Assembly: GCA_964421085.1 (NCBI GenBank) | Contig: CAYQVO010000048.1 | Span: 1 to 26,451 of the forward strand | Length of the DNA: 26,451 nt | Source: CAYQVO01 sp964421085 | GTDB lineage: Bacteria; Bdellovibrionota_C; UBA2361; CAYQVO01 | Reading direction: 5' to 3' | Part shown: piece by piece, positions 7,587 through 15,730 of the stretch | Layout: each line of letters starts with the position of its first letter | How positions within the stretch are numbered: the stretch's first letter is position 1 | Program-made: the position numbers and the translations under genes | Notes under the pieces: model-generated | The model's database searches: none | What the model was told of the DNA's origin: nothing | What the model saw: the letters and a program-made list of their open reading frames with translations, nothing else

Positions 7587-9188
7587 TTAATTCCCCACTA
7601 CCGGAATATACATCGTAACAGTCGTCCCCTGTCCTCTTCCCTCGCTCTCAATACTCCAGGCGCCGCCGATTTCGCGCAGCACTGTGTCGACGCGGCGGAG
7701 CCCCCAGCCTGTCCCCCCGGAAATACCCTTTGTCTCCCAGAAACTCGATGACCCCTCGCGCTGATTCCGCACAGCGGCGAGCTCTTCCGCGGTCATACCA
7801 ATCCCCCTATCCGCGAATTGCACCTTGTAGAATCCCCCGGCAACCTCCACTTCGCTCTCGTGGATTTGTTTCCGGATATCTTCAGGAAGGTCTTCAATGG
7901 GCGCAGGATCGAAATCACATACCTTCAATATTCCTTCTGACGCACTCAAGGCTTTCTGTGCATTTCCCATGCAAAGGTCCGAGATTTCGTGTATCAGTGC
8001 AACATGCTCGTTGGCGATGTCCCCTCGATGCGACAAGTGGAATTCTATCGGGAGGTCCTTTTCATAAGGCAAAAGGGAGGAAATAATTATTTTGTACGCT
8101 TCAATACTGCCCGTGTGCACACTCCAGTGACGATCGAACTCATATCGCATAGCGCAGTAAAAAGCAGTCATCTCCGCAGAAAGCGCCTGCCCCCATTTCA
8201 AAAAGGATTCGCGCTGATCGGAATGGACATGGCCGGCGACGCTCCGTTCGAGGCCTTTCAGGTCTACAGCAGCCTGCCGCATCGGACCGAAAGCATTGTG
8301 AATAGCACTGTGCTGCAAATCGAACGGCAACTGTTTGATATACTGCCAGTCGCATTTTGCTATCGACTTTCCATACGCTGCAAACCTTGCACCAAGGGCC
8401 GGGCCAAGTTGTTGGTTGTGTTTGTTGAAAAACGTGAAATGCAGAACTCCATCCGCAATCCGTCCGCATAAGCTGGAAGCAAGAGCCGCATATTCCGCTG
8501 ATCTTTGGAGAATGCCGTCCAGCTCCTTCTGCAGTTCATCATCAAGACAGCGTCCGGCGGGACATGGTGGAATTATTCGCGAGAGGACTGTGTCGAACTC
8601 TTCATTAATCCTTCCATTCATCAGAAGCAAAGCGGCTGCGGTGTATGGAAGCGTGCGAAAGCCTTCCGCCCCCTTGTGAACATAAAGAAGGGGATTTCCT
8701 CCGGTCTTTGAGCGGACCTGCTGTATTAAGGCCTCGCGCTCGTCCTGTGTAGCGGCACGGCTCACAAGACTGCTCAGTTCCGCCCACTGAGCGTCACCCC
8801 AATCGCCGGAAAAGACAACAGCGCGGGCAAGCAACCCCTCTTTCGCAGCCTGCAGCAGGAAGTCGGTCCCCCGCATCTCGTCCATCTCGAGATCGGTGCA
8901 AACCCCGTCGAAACTCTCGCGTCTTAATCGTTCCAGCGCGCGTAGAGGACTTGACTCTGCTACCGATTCAACACTTATCCCAAACGCTTTCAGCGCCTCG
9001 AACTCCACCGAGATCGTGTCGAGCGTCAAAGGGCAATCATCCACGAAAAGAAGCTTTTTCCCGTGAAGCTGTGAAAGGAACTGGACATCGGCCGACATTT
9101 TCCGCAAGTCTTCGCCCATGCTGAGCCTCAGCGCAGCGACAGAAACGTGCTCGAGTCCGTCATTCTTTCTGATTTCAATTGAACTCAT
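7587..9188 (-). CDS. Receiver domain fused to histidine-kinase-type ATPase
   Basis: A 533-residue cytoplasmic signalling protein. Residues about 44-175 form a receiver domain: acidic pair D50-D51 (FVDDCP), phosphoacceptor D99 (CTDLEMD), S127 (VFSGDW) and K172 (VHKG). The C-terminus (about 395-531) is a HATPase_c domain with an N-box (DLCMGNAQKAL), G1 box (DRGIGM, 460-465) and G2 box (GTGWGL, 492-497). Between them lies a helical region. Its FDLQHSAIHNAFGPM segment (about 289-303) could hold the phospho-histidine at H293 or H297, though it is not a standard HisKA H-box. There is no transmembrane segment or sensor domain. Order receiver-then-kinase suggests that phosphorylation from another kinase gates this one. 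A GGAGG about 11 bases upstream supports the start. It is divergent from the HAD gene. Confidence 0.8.
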   Translation of the reverse strand: MSSIEIRKNDGLEHVSVAALRLSMGEDLRKMSADVQFLSQLHGKKLLFVDDCPLTLDTISVEFEALKAFGISVESVAESSPLRALERLRRESFDGVCTDLEMDEMRGTDFLLQAAKEGLLARAVVFSGDWGDAQWAELSSLVSRAATQDEREALIQQVRSKTGGNPLLYVHKGAEGFRTLPYTAAALLLMNGRINEEFDTVLSRIIPPCPAGRCLDDELQKELDGILQRSAEYAALASSLCGRIADGVLHFTFFNKHNQQLGPALGARFAAYGKSIAKCDWQYIKQLPFDLQHSAIHNAFGPMRQAAVDLKGLERSVAGHVHSDQRESFLKWGQALSAEMTAFYCAMRYEFDRHWSVHTGSIEAYKIIISSLLPYEKDLPIEFHLSHRGDIANEHVALIHEISDLCMGNAQKALSASEGILKVCDFDPAPIEDLPEDIRKQIHESEVEVAGGFYKVQFADRGIGMTAEELAAVRNQREGSSSFWETKGISGGTGWGLRRVDTVLREIGGAWSIESEGRGQGTTVTMYIPVVGN

Positions 9189-9336
9189 ACCCCTGAGGCC
9201 CTCCGTCAGTTGTTATGGGGGATCTCGGCAGGATGTTGCCTGACAATAAGCATCACAAAAAAGGTTACCGAAGAGGCACCGTTCATCAGGTTGAGGACTT
9301 AAAATTACTGTTACTGAACGTTTGTAAGGTTGCAGT

Positions 9337-9471
9337 ATGAAAAGAGAAATAGAAGGTTTTCAGTCGCTGAAGCTGAAGTACGTCAACGGCAATCCACAAA
9401 CCTTTGCACTTGACGCCCGAAATATGGGAGCTTCAGAGCATGGCTATCAAGTGGATTATCGCCGATCTTGA
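9337..9471 (+). CDS. Possible 44-residue small ORF overlapping the HAD gene start
   Basis: ATG at 9337 has AAGGT six bases upstream and opens a 44-codon frame (MKREIEGFQSLKLKYVNGN...) that ends at 9471, 32 bases into the HAD-phosphatase gene in another frame. The good ribosome site and the overlap would fit a translated leader coupled to the next gene. No family is recognised, and chance is a fair explanation for so short a frame. Confidence 0.2.
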   Translation: MKREIEGFQSLKLKYVNGNPQTFALDARNMGASEHGYQVDYRRS

Positions 9472-10201
9472 CGGGTGCGTGAGCCCTGAGGAATCGGTTC
9501 CCTGGGACGTGGAAGCGTTCATGTCCTTTGCCCGCCTCTGCCGTGAAGCATCACGCGGAAATCCGGGAATGCCCTTGATTACGCTGTGTACCGGGAGGCC
9601 CCAGCCGTATGTGGAAGCTCTGGCAAAGATACTGGATATACGCGCGCCAATGATCTGCGAAAGCGGCGCCGTCTTTTACTCCCTTCATGACAACTTTTCC
9701 CGGTACGGCCCGGGCGTCACGCAGGAAAAGATCGAAGGACTTCGATCAGTAAGAGGATATCTGGAATCGAAAATCCTTCCCCGGTTTCGTGAACTTCTTC
9801 TCCAGTTCGGCAAGGAGGCCCAGATTTCGGTGTTTTCCGAGAGACCTGAGATTTTCCCGCAGATTGTTCCGGAAATAGAGGCTTTCGTGGCTTCGCGCGG
9901 CGGGCCGGAACTGACAATCAGTCCTTCCCATTATTACCTCAATATTTCCCTGAAGGGTGTGAACAAGGGAGCTTCTCTCGATTTTCTCATGAAGGAGCTT
10001 GGCGTGACGAGAGAAGAAACGGCAGGTATAGGCGATACAGTGGGCGACCTTCCGGTGAGAGAGAGAGTTGTCTTCTTTGCATGTCCTTCAAATGCGACAC
10101 CGGAAGTAAAAGCCGCAGCGGACTATGTTTCTCCGTGCGCAAACCTTCAGGGGATGCTCGACATTCTGAGGCAGCCCCCGCTTGCCGGAGTTTCAGCTTG
10201 A
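9440..10201 (+). CDS. HAD-superfamily sugar-phosphatase-like hydrolase
   Basis: This is a 253-residue cytoplasmic phosphatase of the HAD superfamily, type with a C2 cap. Motif I is ADLDGC (nucleophile D9, acid/base D11). Motif II is TLCTGRP (T51). The motif III Lys is in GVNKGASLD (K176). Motif IV is GIGDTVGDLP (D199, D203). The cap lies between about residues 85 and 165. This layout is shared by Cof-type, phosphoglycolate and mannosyl-3-phosphoglycerate phosphatases; the substrate cannot be told from sequence. The start at 9440 puts motif I at the N-terminus as usual; a TTG at 9404 is possible but less likely. GGGAG lies about 9 bases upstream. The methyltransferase begins 17 bp downstream, so the two probably share a transcript. 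Confidence 0.85.
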   Translation: MAIKWIIADLDGCVSPEESVPWDVEAFMSFARLCREASRGNPGMPLITLCTGRPQPYVEALAKILDIRAPMICESGAVFYSLHDNFSRYGPGVTQEKIEGLRSVRGYLESKILPRFRELLLQFGKEAQISVFSERPEIFPQIVPEIEAFVASRGGPELTISPSHYYLNISLKGVNKGASLDFLMKELGVTREETAGIGDTVGDLPVRERVVFFACPSNATPEVKAAADYVSPCANLQGMLDILRQPPLAGVSA

Positions 10202-10218
10202 GCTTTAAGAGTTGAGAG

Positions 10219-11304
10219 ATGGCGGTTTTCCCAGGCAGAAGCAGCGGAAAGAAAGCCGGGGAGGGGATGCCGACGACGAGGTATCAGGGAAGCAAGCGGA
10301 AAGTGCTGCCCGAGCTTTACGAAGTCTTTTCAGGCCTGAAGTTCGAGACATGCCTCGATGCTTTCGGCGGAACGGGGTCGGTAACTCATCTGCTGCGCAG
10401 GATGGGAAAAAGGGTCACATATAACGATGTACTTCCTGCAAATGCGGCCATTGCAAAAGCCCTGTTTTCTCCCGGGCCATGCGGGCTGGATGAGGAGAAA
10501 CTGGAAAGGCTTTTCGTCCGCAGGAAAAACCGGAAGTACAGGTCTTTCATAGAGGAAAACTACAGGGGCATATATTATCTCGACAGAGAAAACAGGGAAC
10601 TCGACACACTCGCGCAGAATATTCCTGATCTGAAGAGTGAAAGAGAAAAAGCGGAAGCTTATTATGTTCTCTTTCAGTCAATGCTGTGCAAGCGCCCGTA
10701 CAACCTCTTTCACCGGGCAAATCTCCGCATGCGCACCTCCGATGTAAAGAGATCGTTCGGGAACAAAGCGACGTGGGAAAAGCCGTTTAGAGAGCTAATG
10801 CACCGCTTTCTGACGGAGCTTCGTGAATACCGGCAGGCAGAGACAGGGAAGCCTGTTACAGTTCGCTGCGGTTCTGCTTTTCATGTGAAAAGGAGGTTCG
10901 ATCTCGTGTATATCGATACTCCTTACGCAAAGTCCGGCGCCGTTCAGGAGTCGAATTATTTCAACTTCTACCATTTTCTCGACGCAGTTATCGAGTATCG
11001 CTCCCTGCCGTCTCTGATTAAAAGCGGCAGCAGGAACAGGGCAATTTATGAAATAAACCAGAGCTGGCATCCGGGCGGAGATCTTATGGAAGCCTTTACG
11101 CTGCTTTTATCGAGGTTTGCTCCATCGCAGCTTGTCCTCTCCTATCGGAGTGACGGATATCCGGCTCCTGCGGTGATCATGAGGCTGCTCCGGGAGTTTT
11201 ACAAAAACCCCGTCATGCACAGTCTTGCGGAATACCGGTACGTTCTATCGACGGCAAAAAAGGGTACCGAGGAGATGGTTTTTGTGTGTGCAGGAGCGAA
11301 GTGA
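10219..11304 (+). CDS. D12-class DNA adenine N6-methyltransferase, orphan
   Basis: A 361-residue Dam-like methyltransferase. RYQGSKRK (residues 21-28) is the N-terminal motif X. LDAFGGTGSVT (46-56) is the AdoMet-binding FxGxG motif. YND (68-70) supplies the acidic residue binding AdoMet. YIDTPY (231-236) is the catalytic motif IV, here DTPY rather than the commoner DPPY. A target-recognition region separates motifs I and IV. It transfers methyl from AdoMet to N6 of adenine; the target site cannot be read from sequence. ATG 10267 is an alternative start that would place motif X at residue 5, but GGGAGGGG abuts it too closely. No restriction enzyme gene is adjacent, so a regulatory or orphan role is likely. 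It converges with the helicase gene, with 16 bp between stops. Confidence 0.85.
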   Translation: MAVFPGRSSGKKAGEGMPTTRYQGSKRKVLPELYEVFSGLKFETCLDAFGGTGSVTHLLRRMGKRVTYNDVLPANAAIAKALFSPGPCGLDEEKLERLFVRRKNRKYRSFIEENYRGIYYLDRENRELDTLAQNIPDLKSEREKAEAYYVLFQSMLCKRPYNLFHRANLRMRTSDVKRSFGNKATWEKPFRELMHRFLTELREYRQAETGKPVTVRCGSAFHVKRRFDLVYIDTPYAKSGAVQESNYFNFYHFLDAVIEYRSLPSLIKSGSRNRAIYEINQSWHPGGDLMEAFTLLLSRFAPSQLVLSYRSDGYPAPAVIMRLLREFYKNPVMHSLAEYRYVLSTAKKGTEEMVFVCAGAK

Positions 11305-11320
11305 AGCTGCCAGGCCGGTA

Positions 11321-12487
11321 TCAGGATGGAACGGGAAGTTCCCGCATCTCTATGTTCAACCGCTTTCTGAGACCGTGAAAAACGCTGAAATCCCCGGGAG
11401 CGATGAGGCTTACGGCCCTTCCGCTTTTTCCGGCCCGCCCGGTCCGTCCCGTTCTGTGGACATACATTTCAGGCTCCTGGTGGATATTGTAATTCACCAC
11501 CAGATCGAGATCTTCGATGTCGAGCCCTCTTGCCGCGACATCTGTGGCGACAAGAATACGAAGGGTTCCGTTTCGGAGGCGTGCCATGATCGCGGCCCTC
11601 TCTTTCTGGGAGAGATCGGAATTCAGCCGGCCGACATCGAATCCCCGGCGCCTCAGGAAAACTTCGACCAGTTCCGTGTCTGATTTCGTGTTGCAGAAAA
11701 TGATGGCTGAATCCGGCGCTTCGCTCTCAATCAGGGCGCAAAGAGCCCTTGCCCGGTCGGCCACCATTCCGCCTTCAACGTTCATGTAGAAGTGCTCGAT
11801 TTCTTCCGCGCTTTCATTTTCTCCGGACACAGTGACGAGCAGAGGAGACTTGAGAAACTGATAGCTCAGGTTCTGTACGCGCGGGGTGATGGTTGCGCTG
11901 AAGAAAAATCCCTGGCGGCGGACGGGAAGCCGTCGCAGTATTTCGCGCACCTCTTCCAGAAATCCCATGGATAGCATTTCGTCTGCTTCATCGAGGACGA
12001 ACTGCCGGCACCCGCGAAGATTGACTTCTCTTCGCTGGAGAAGATCGAGAATTCTTCCGGGAGTCCCCACGATTATTCGTGCATCTTTCTTCAGTTCCCT
12101 GATCTGTTCGCGGATGCCCGCTCCTCCAATCAGGCAGACTGGTCTCACATTTCCGGCGAGCGAAGCGATTACGGAATGCACCTGAAGGGCGAGTTCACGT
12201 GTGGGCGTGATGACCAGACCGAACGTCGAATCAAGGCGCTTCGGGACGCTGTGAAGCTTCATAAGAAGCGGCAGAACAAACGCGATAGTTTTTCCGCTGC
12301 CTGTATGAGCCTGGACTATGAGGTCGGCGCCCGAGAGGGCCGCCGGTATTGCCCGGGCCTGGACTTCTGTCGGAGTGAAGATCCCCGCGCTATTGAGCTT
12401 TTCAATGAATGCGCGACCAGGGGAGAGTTCTTCAAAAGAGGAGAGGGGCTGTACATCGATTTCAGGTACGACTTCTTCTTGCTGCAT
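11321..12487 (-). CDS. DEAD-box ATP-dependent RNA helicase, core only
   Basis: A 388-residue helicase with the full motif set. The Q-motif region is PTEVQARAIP. Motif I is AHTGSGKT (60-67). Then come PTRELA (95-100), GG (121-122), TPGR (142-145), DEAD (166-169), SAT (197-199), IIFCNT (262-267), ATDVAARGLD (314-323) and HRTGRTGRAG (344-353). It unwinds or remodels RNA using ATP, typically in ribosome assembly or mRNA decay. The protein ends about 35 residues after motif VI, so it lacks the basic C-terminal RNA-binding tail of RhlE, CsdA or DbpA relatives, and I give no gene symbol. The leader just before the ATG is AT-rich with no Shine-Dalgarno. It is transcribed alone, 243 bp downstream of phoU. 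Confidence 0.93.
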   Translation of the reverse strand: MQQEEVVPEIDVQPLSSFEELSPGRAFIEKLNSAGIFTPTEVQARAIPAALSGADLIVQAHTGSGKTIAFVLPLLMKLHSVPKRLDSTFGLVITPTRELALQVHSVIASLAGNVRPVCLIGGAGIREQIRELKKDARIIVGTPGRILDLLQRREVNLRGCRQFVLDEADEMLSMGFLEEVREILRRLPVRRQGFFFSATITPRVQNLSYQFLKSPLLVTVSGENESAEEIEHFYMNVEGGMVADRARALCALIESEAPDSAIIFCNTKSDTELVEVFLRRRGFDVGRLNSDLSQKERAAIMARLRNGTLRILVATDVAARGLDIEDLDLVVNYNIHQEPEMYVHRTGRTGRAGKSGRAVSLIAPGDFSVFHGLRKRLNIEMRELPVPS

Positions 12488-12730
12488 TTATATTTTGATG
12501 GAGTTAGACACCGATTATTGCCGAATATTTTTTCAGTTATTTGAGGCGTCAAAGAGAATCCGGATGCCTCGAATCGATGTATGTGAGTGTTCAACTTAAT
12601 TCCTGGAGCATTGAACTCATTGAGGATACAATATCACGGGTGGTTTGTCAAAGCGGGCGCGGAAAACGTATCAGACGGATCGGCGGAGTTCCCGGACAGA
12701 TGCCGGAAAACCCGCAGCTCTGAAAAGAGA

Positions 12731-13393
12731 TCAATCTTTGGTCGAATGCTTCACGACCTCGCCATCGACAAGGAAAGTCACCTCCTCGGCGATGTTAGTG
12801 GCGTGATCGCAGACCCTTTCAAGATATCGCGCTATAAGCAGGAGCTGGATGGCTCTTGGCGCTGTCGAGGCGTCTTTCGACATGAAATCGTCAATGAGCT
12901 CTACCTGCACGGCATCCCGCAGTTTGTCCGACTCCGGCTCAATCTCCCTCACCCTGTCCGCGGTGTGCACATCGCCTTGAACGAACGCTTCAATGGACAA
13001 ACGGACCATTTCCTGGGCGACCACAGACAGTTTCGGAATATCTATTAGAGGCTTCAGAAGGGGTTTTTCCACAATCTCGAGCCCTCTCTCGGCTATGTCC
13101 ACCGCAATGTCCGCAATACGCTCCAGCTCCGAATTTATCTTCATCACCATAGTGATGAACCGTACGTCCTTCGCCATCGGCTGAAAACGGGCGATCAGAT
13201 CTATGCATTTAGCGTCGATGACGAGTTCGAGTCTGTCGACAATGTCGTCGTCCTCGATTACCTTGCGGGCGAGAGCGGCGTCTCGATTCTTCAGCGCTTC
13301 AATCGATTTCTGAACAGCCTCGGCGGCAAGGGTGCCCATGTTGATCAGGTCTGACTTCAGTTCACTCAGTTTCTTGTCCAGGCGCAGTGTCAT
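12731..13393 (-). CDS. phoU: Phosphate-uptake regulator PhoU
   Basis: The 220-residue product has the two-repeat, all-helical PhoU architecture. Each repeat carries the family's metal-site motif: ELERIADIAVDIAE (E91, D95) in the first and YLERVCDHATNIAEEV (E192, D196) in the second. PhoU sits on the cytoplasmic face of the Pst transporter and represses phosphate uptake and Pho signalling when phosphate is plentiful. Its ATG overlaps the stop of the upstream pstB by one base, and GGGAG lies 9 bases ahead, so translation is coupled. It is the last gene of the pst series. No PhoR or PhoB gene follows, so the signalling partner must be elsewhere. Confidence 0.93.
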   Translation of the reverse strand: MTLRLDKKLSELKSDLINMGTLAAEAVQKSIEALKNRDAALARKVIEDDDIVDRLELVIDAKCIDLIARFQPMAKDVRFITMVMKINSELERIADIAVDIAERGLEIVEKPLLKPLIDIPKLSVVAQEMVRLSIEAFVQGDVHTADRVREIEPESDKLRDAVQVELIDDFMSKDASTAPRAIQLLLIARYLERVCDHATNIAEEVTFLVDGEVVKHSTKD

Positions 13394-14145
13394 CAGCCAT
13401 ATCTCCCGGTAATATAATCTTCAGTTCTTCTGTCCTTCGGTACTGTAAAAATATCTGATGTGGCGCCCGATTCGATCAGTTCGCCAAGAAGCATGAAAGC
13501 AGTATAATCCGAAACTCTCGCCGCCTGCTGCATGTTGTGGGTGACAATTATTATCGAATAGTCTTTCTTCAGTTCGCGCATGAGTTCCTCGACGCGGTCC
13601 GTGCCCTGCGGATCGAGAGCGGAACATGGTTCATCCATAAGAACGACTTCGGGCTTTACGGCGAGAACCCGGGCGATGCACAGCCTCTGCCTCTGTTCAA
13701 GAGAAAGTCTCAGGGCCGACACTCCCAGTTTGTCCTTCAGTTCGTCCCATAAAAGCACGCTTCTGAGGCTTTCCTCCACTATATTCCGGAACTCGTCCCT
13801 TCCGGCGCCTCCATGAATCTCGACTCCGAAAGTGATATTTCGTTCGATAGAGAGGGGGAAGGGGTTGGGCCTTTGAAAAACCATGCCGACTTTCTTTCTG
13901 AGAGTGACAACGTCGGTTGACGGATCGACAATGTTTTCTCCGTCAATAAGCACCTCTCCGTCGATTTTGACGCCGGAGATCAGGTCGTTCATCCGGTTGA
14001 ACACGCGAAGGAGCGTGGACTTGCCGCATCCGGAAGGGCCGATAATCGACGTTATTTCCCTGTTTTTGAACTCCGAAGAAACACTTTTCAGGGCGTGGAA
14101 GCTTCCGTACCAAAGGTTGAGATTTCTGACGATTATTGCGGGCAT
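13393..14145 (-). CDS. pstB: Phosphate ABC transporter ATPase PstB, with degenerate signature motif
   Basis: A 250-residue PstB-type ATPase. Its nucleotide side is complete: A-loop WYG (Y13), Walker A GPSGCGKST (36-44), Q-loop FQRPNPFP (Q91), Walker B VVLMDE (167-172), D-loop SALDP and switch THN (H203). The ABC signature is abnormal. Residues 147-151 read LSLEQ where LSGGQ is expected (13693-13707), losing both glycines that contact the partner's ATP phosphates. The neighbouring PstB has the opposite pattern, so the two probably work as a heterodimer energising PstC-PstA. Alone, a homodimer would lack a proper signature at both sites. Its ATG shares one base with the stop of the upstream pstB; GGGGGAG lies 9 bases ahead. 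Confidence 0.93.
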   Translation of the reverse strand: MPAIIVRNLNLWYGSFHALKSVSSEFKNREITSIIGPSGCGKSTLLRVFNRMNDLISGVKIDGEVLIDGENIVDPSTDVVTLRKKVGMVFQRPNPFPLSIERNITFGVEIHGGAGRDEFRNIVEESLRSVLLWDELKDKLGVSALRLSLEQRQRLCIARVLAVKPEVVLMDEPCSALDPQGTDRVEELMRELKKDYSIIIVTHNMQQAARVSDYTAFMLLGELIESGATSDIFTVPKDRRTEDYITGRYG

Positions 14146-14891
14146 TATCCGAATCTCCCCCGTATGTAATCGTCGGTCCGCGTGTCGTGCGGAGTTGTAA
14201 ACATGGTTTCAGTCGAATCAAGTTCAATGAGGTCTCCGTTCAGGAAAAATGCGGTTCTGTCGCCGACGCGGGCAGCCTGCTTGACGTTGTTCGTCACAAG
14301 GATGATCGTATACGTTTGTTTGAGCTCGAGCGTCGCTTCCTCGACCCGGGCCGTCGAAATCGGATCAAGCCCCGAGCACGGTTCGTCAAACAGAATGACA
14401 TCGGGCTCGACTGCGAGAGTCCTTGCGATACAAAGCCTCTGCTGTTGTCCTCCCGAGAGCAGGAATGCGGAGTCCTTGAGCCTGTCCTTGACTTCCTCCC
14501 ACAGGTAAGCCTGTTTCAAAGACGATTCCACCTGTTCGTTCAGGACCTCCTTGTTTCTGACGCCTTTCATCCGCGGTCCGTACGCCACGTTATCGTAAAT
14601 CGAAAGGGGCAGAGGGAGCGGCAGCGCAAACACCATGCCCGCCCGTCTCCTGCTCTCTTCAACAGGAATACCATGCAGGTCTTGATTGTCCAGCAGTATC
14701 GTTCCTTCCTCTCTGAACCCCGGATTTATTTCATTAAGGCGGTTGAGACTTCTGAGGAACGTGGTCTTGCCGCTGTTTGAGGGGCCGATGACGGTGAGAA
14801 TCTCGTGTTCCTGAACGTCAAGCGAGAGGTTCTTCAGGGCGTATTTTTCCCCGTACCAGACGCTCAGATTCCGGATTGAAATTTTCACCAT
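14145..14891 (-). CDS. pstB: Second PstB-type ATPase, with degenerate Q-loop and switch
   Basis: A 248-residue PstB paralogue. A-loop (Y13), Walker A GPSNSGKTT (36-44), signature LSGGQ (145-149), Walker B VILFDE (165-170) and D-loop SGLDP are intact. Two nucleotide-site residues are not. The Q-loop, normally FQKPNPFP in PstB, reads FALPLPLP, with Ala89 for Gln (14625-14627). The switch histidine in THN is Asn201 (TNN, 14289-14291). Both changes lie on the Walker side and leave the signature side good, the complement of the neighbouring PstB. The gene overlaps the end of pstA by 7 bases and shares one base with the next pstB. The paralogues are clearly diverged, so this is not a recent duplication. 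Confidence 0.92.
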   Translation of the reverse strand: MVKISIRNLSVWYGEKYALKNLSLDVQEHEILTVIGPSNSGKTTFLRSLNRLNEINPGFREEGTILLDNQDLHGIPVEESRRRAGMVFALPLPLPLSIYDNVAYGPRMKGVRNKEVLNEQVESSLKQAYLWEEVKDRLKDSAFLLSGGQQQRLCIARTLAVEPDVILFDEPCSGLDPISTARVEEATLELKQTYTIILVTNNVKQAARVGDRTAFFLNGDLIELDSTETMFTTPHDTRTDDYIRGRFG

Positions 14892-15730
14892 TTCTTGTTC
14901 TTCCTGAGCCTGTACCTGATTACGATTGCGACGAGATTCATGGCCAGCACCAGGGCAAGGAGCACGAGAGCTGTGCCGTAGCGTGTTTTTTCATCAATCC
15001 TGGGAACCTGGGTCGAGATGACATAGAGATGATAAGGGAGCGCCATCGCCTGATCGAAAACAGACTGCGGGAGCCGCGGGAGATAAAAGGCCGCCACGGT
15101 GAAAAGGATAGGGGCCGTTTCACCGGCAGCTCTTCCCACCGCAAGGATGGTTCCGGTCAAGATGCCGGGGAGCGCGCTTGGAAGGACAACGTGCCGGATG
15201 GTCTGCCATTTGCTTGCGCCCGCAGAGAGACTGACTTCGCGGAAAGAGTCGGGGACAGCCTCGAGAGCCTCTCTCGACGCGGTAATGATAATGGGAAGCA
15301 TCATTATGGCGAGTGTGAGCGCACCTGCGAGAATTGAAGCGCCGAAATCAAGAAAGACCACAAAGAAGGCGAGTCCGAAGAGTCCGTAAACAACCGACGA
15401 CACTCCGGAGAGGTTGACTATCGCAAGCTTGATGATCCGGCTTAAAATTCCTCCCTTCGAATATTCGACGAGGTATATCGCCGCAAGCACTCCCACGGGG
15501 AGGGAAATGAGGATGGAGCCTGCGACAAGGTAAACAGTGCCGACTATTGCGGGAAAAATACCTCCTGTCCGCATGCCTTTTCTCGGAATGTCCGTTATGA
15601 ACTCCCAGCTTATCGCGGGAAGCCCCTTCTGAATGATGATCACGATGATGAGGCCGACCGGCACCACAATAAGCAGCGTCGAGAGCAACAGAAGAAAAAA
15701 CATCAGGGACTGGGTTCGTTTCGAGTTCAT
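14885..15730 (-). CDS. pstA: Phosphate ABC transporter permease PstA
   Basis: A 281-residue inner-membrane permease. A strongly hydrophobic first helix (about 9-34) is followed by a periplasmic segment containing GMRTGGIFPAIVGT, then further helices at about 62-88, 108-128, 133-153, 190-210 and 252-272. The cytoplasmic EAA loop, which docks on the ATPase, reads DSFREVSLSAGASKWQTIRH (about 161-180) followed by VVLPSALPGI. GETAPI (about 203-208) is typical of PstA. With PstC it forms the channel that passes phosphate from PstS. Its ATG overlaps the pstC stop by four bases (ATGA), and AGGGG lies about 9 bases upstream, indicating coupled translation. Confidence 0.94.
   Translation of the reverse strand: MNSKRTQSLMFFLLLLSTLLIVVPVGLIIVIIIQKGLPAISWEFITDIPRKGMRTGGIFPAIVGTVYLVAGSILISLPVGVLAAIYLVEYSKGGILSRIIKLAIVNLSGVSSVVYGLFGLAFFVVFLDFGASILAGALTLAIMMLPIIITASREALEAVPDSFREVSLSAGASKWQTIRHVVLPSALPGILTGTILAVGRAAGETAPILFTVAAFYLPRLPQSVFDQAMALPYHLYVISTQVPRIDEKTRYGTALVLLALVLAMNLVAIVIRYRLRKNKKW

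Noticed and set aside
11225..11683. 152-residue plus-strand open frame between methyltransferase and helicase
   Set aside because: Overlaps the methyltransferase end and is antisense to the helicase motifs V and VI; no independent support.
14136..14780. 214-residue plus-strand open frame
   Set aside because: Antisense to the second pstB; no ribosome site and no recognisable domain.
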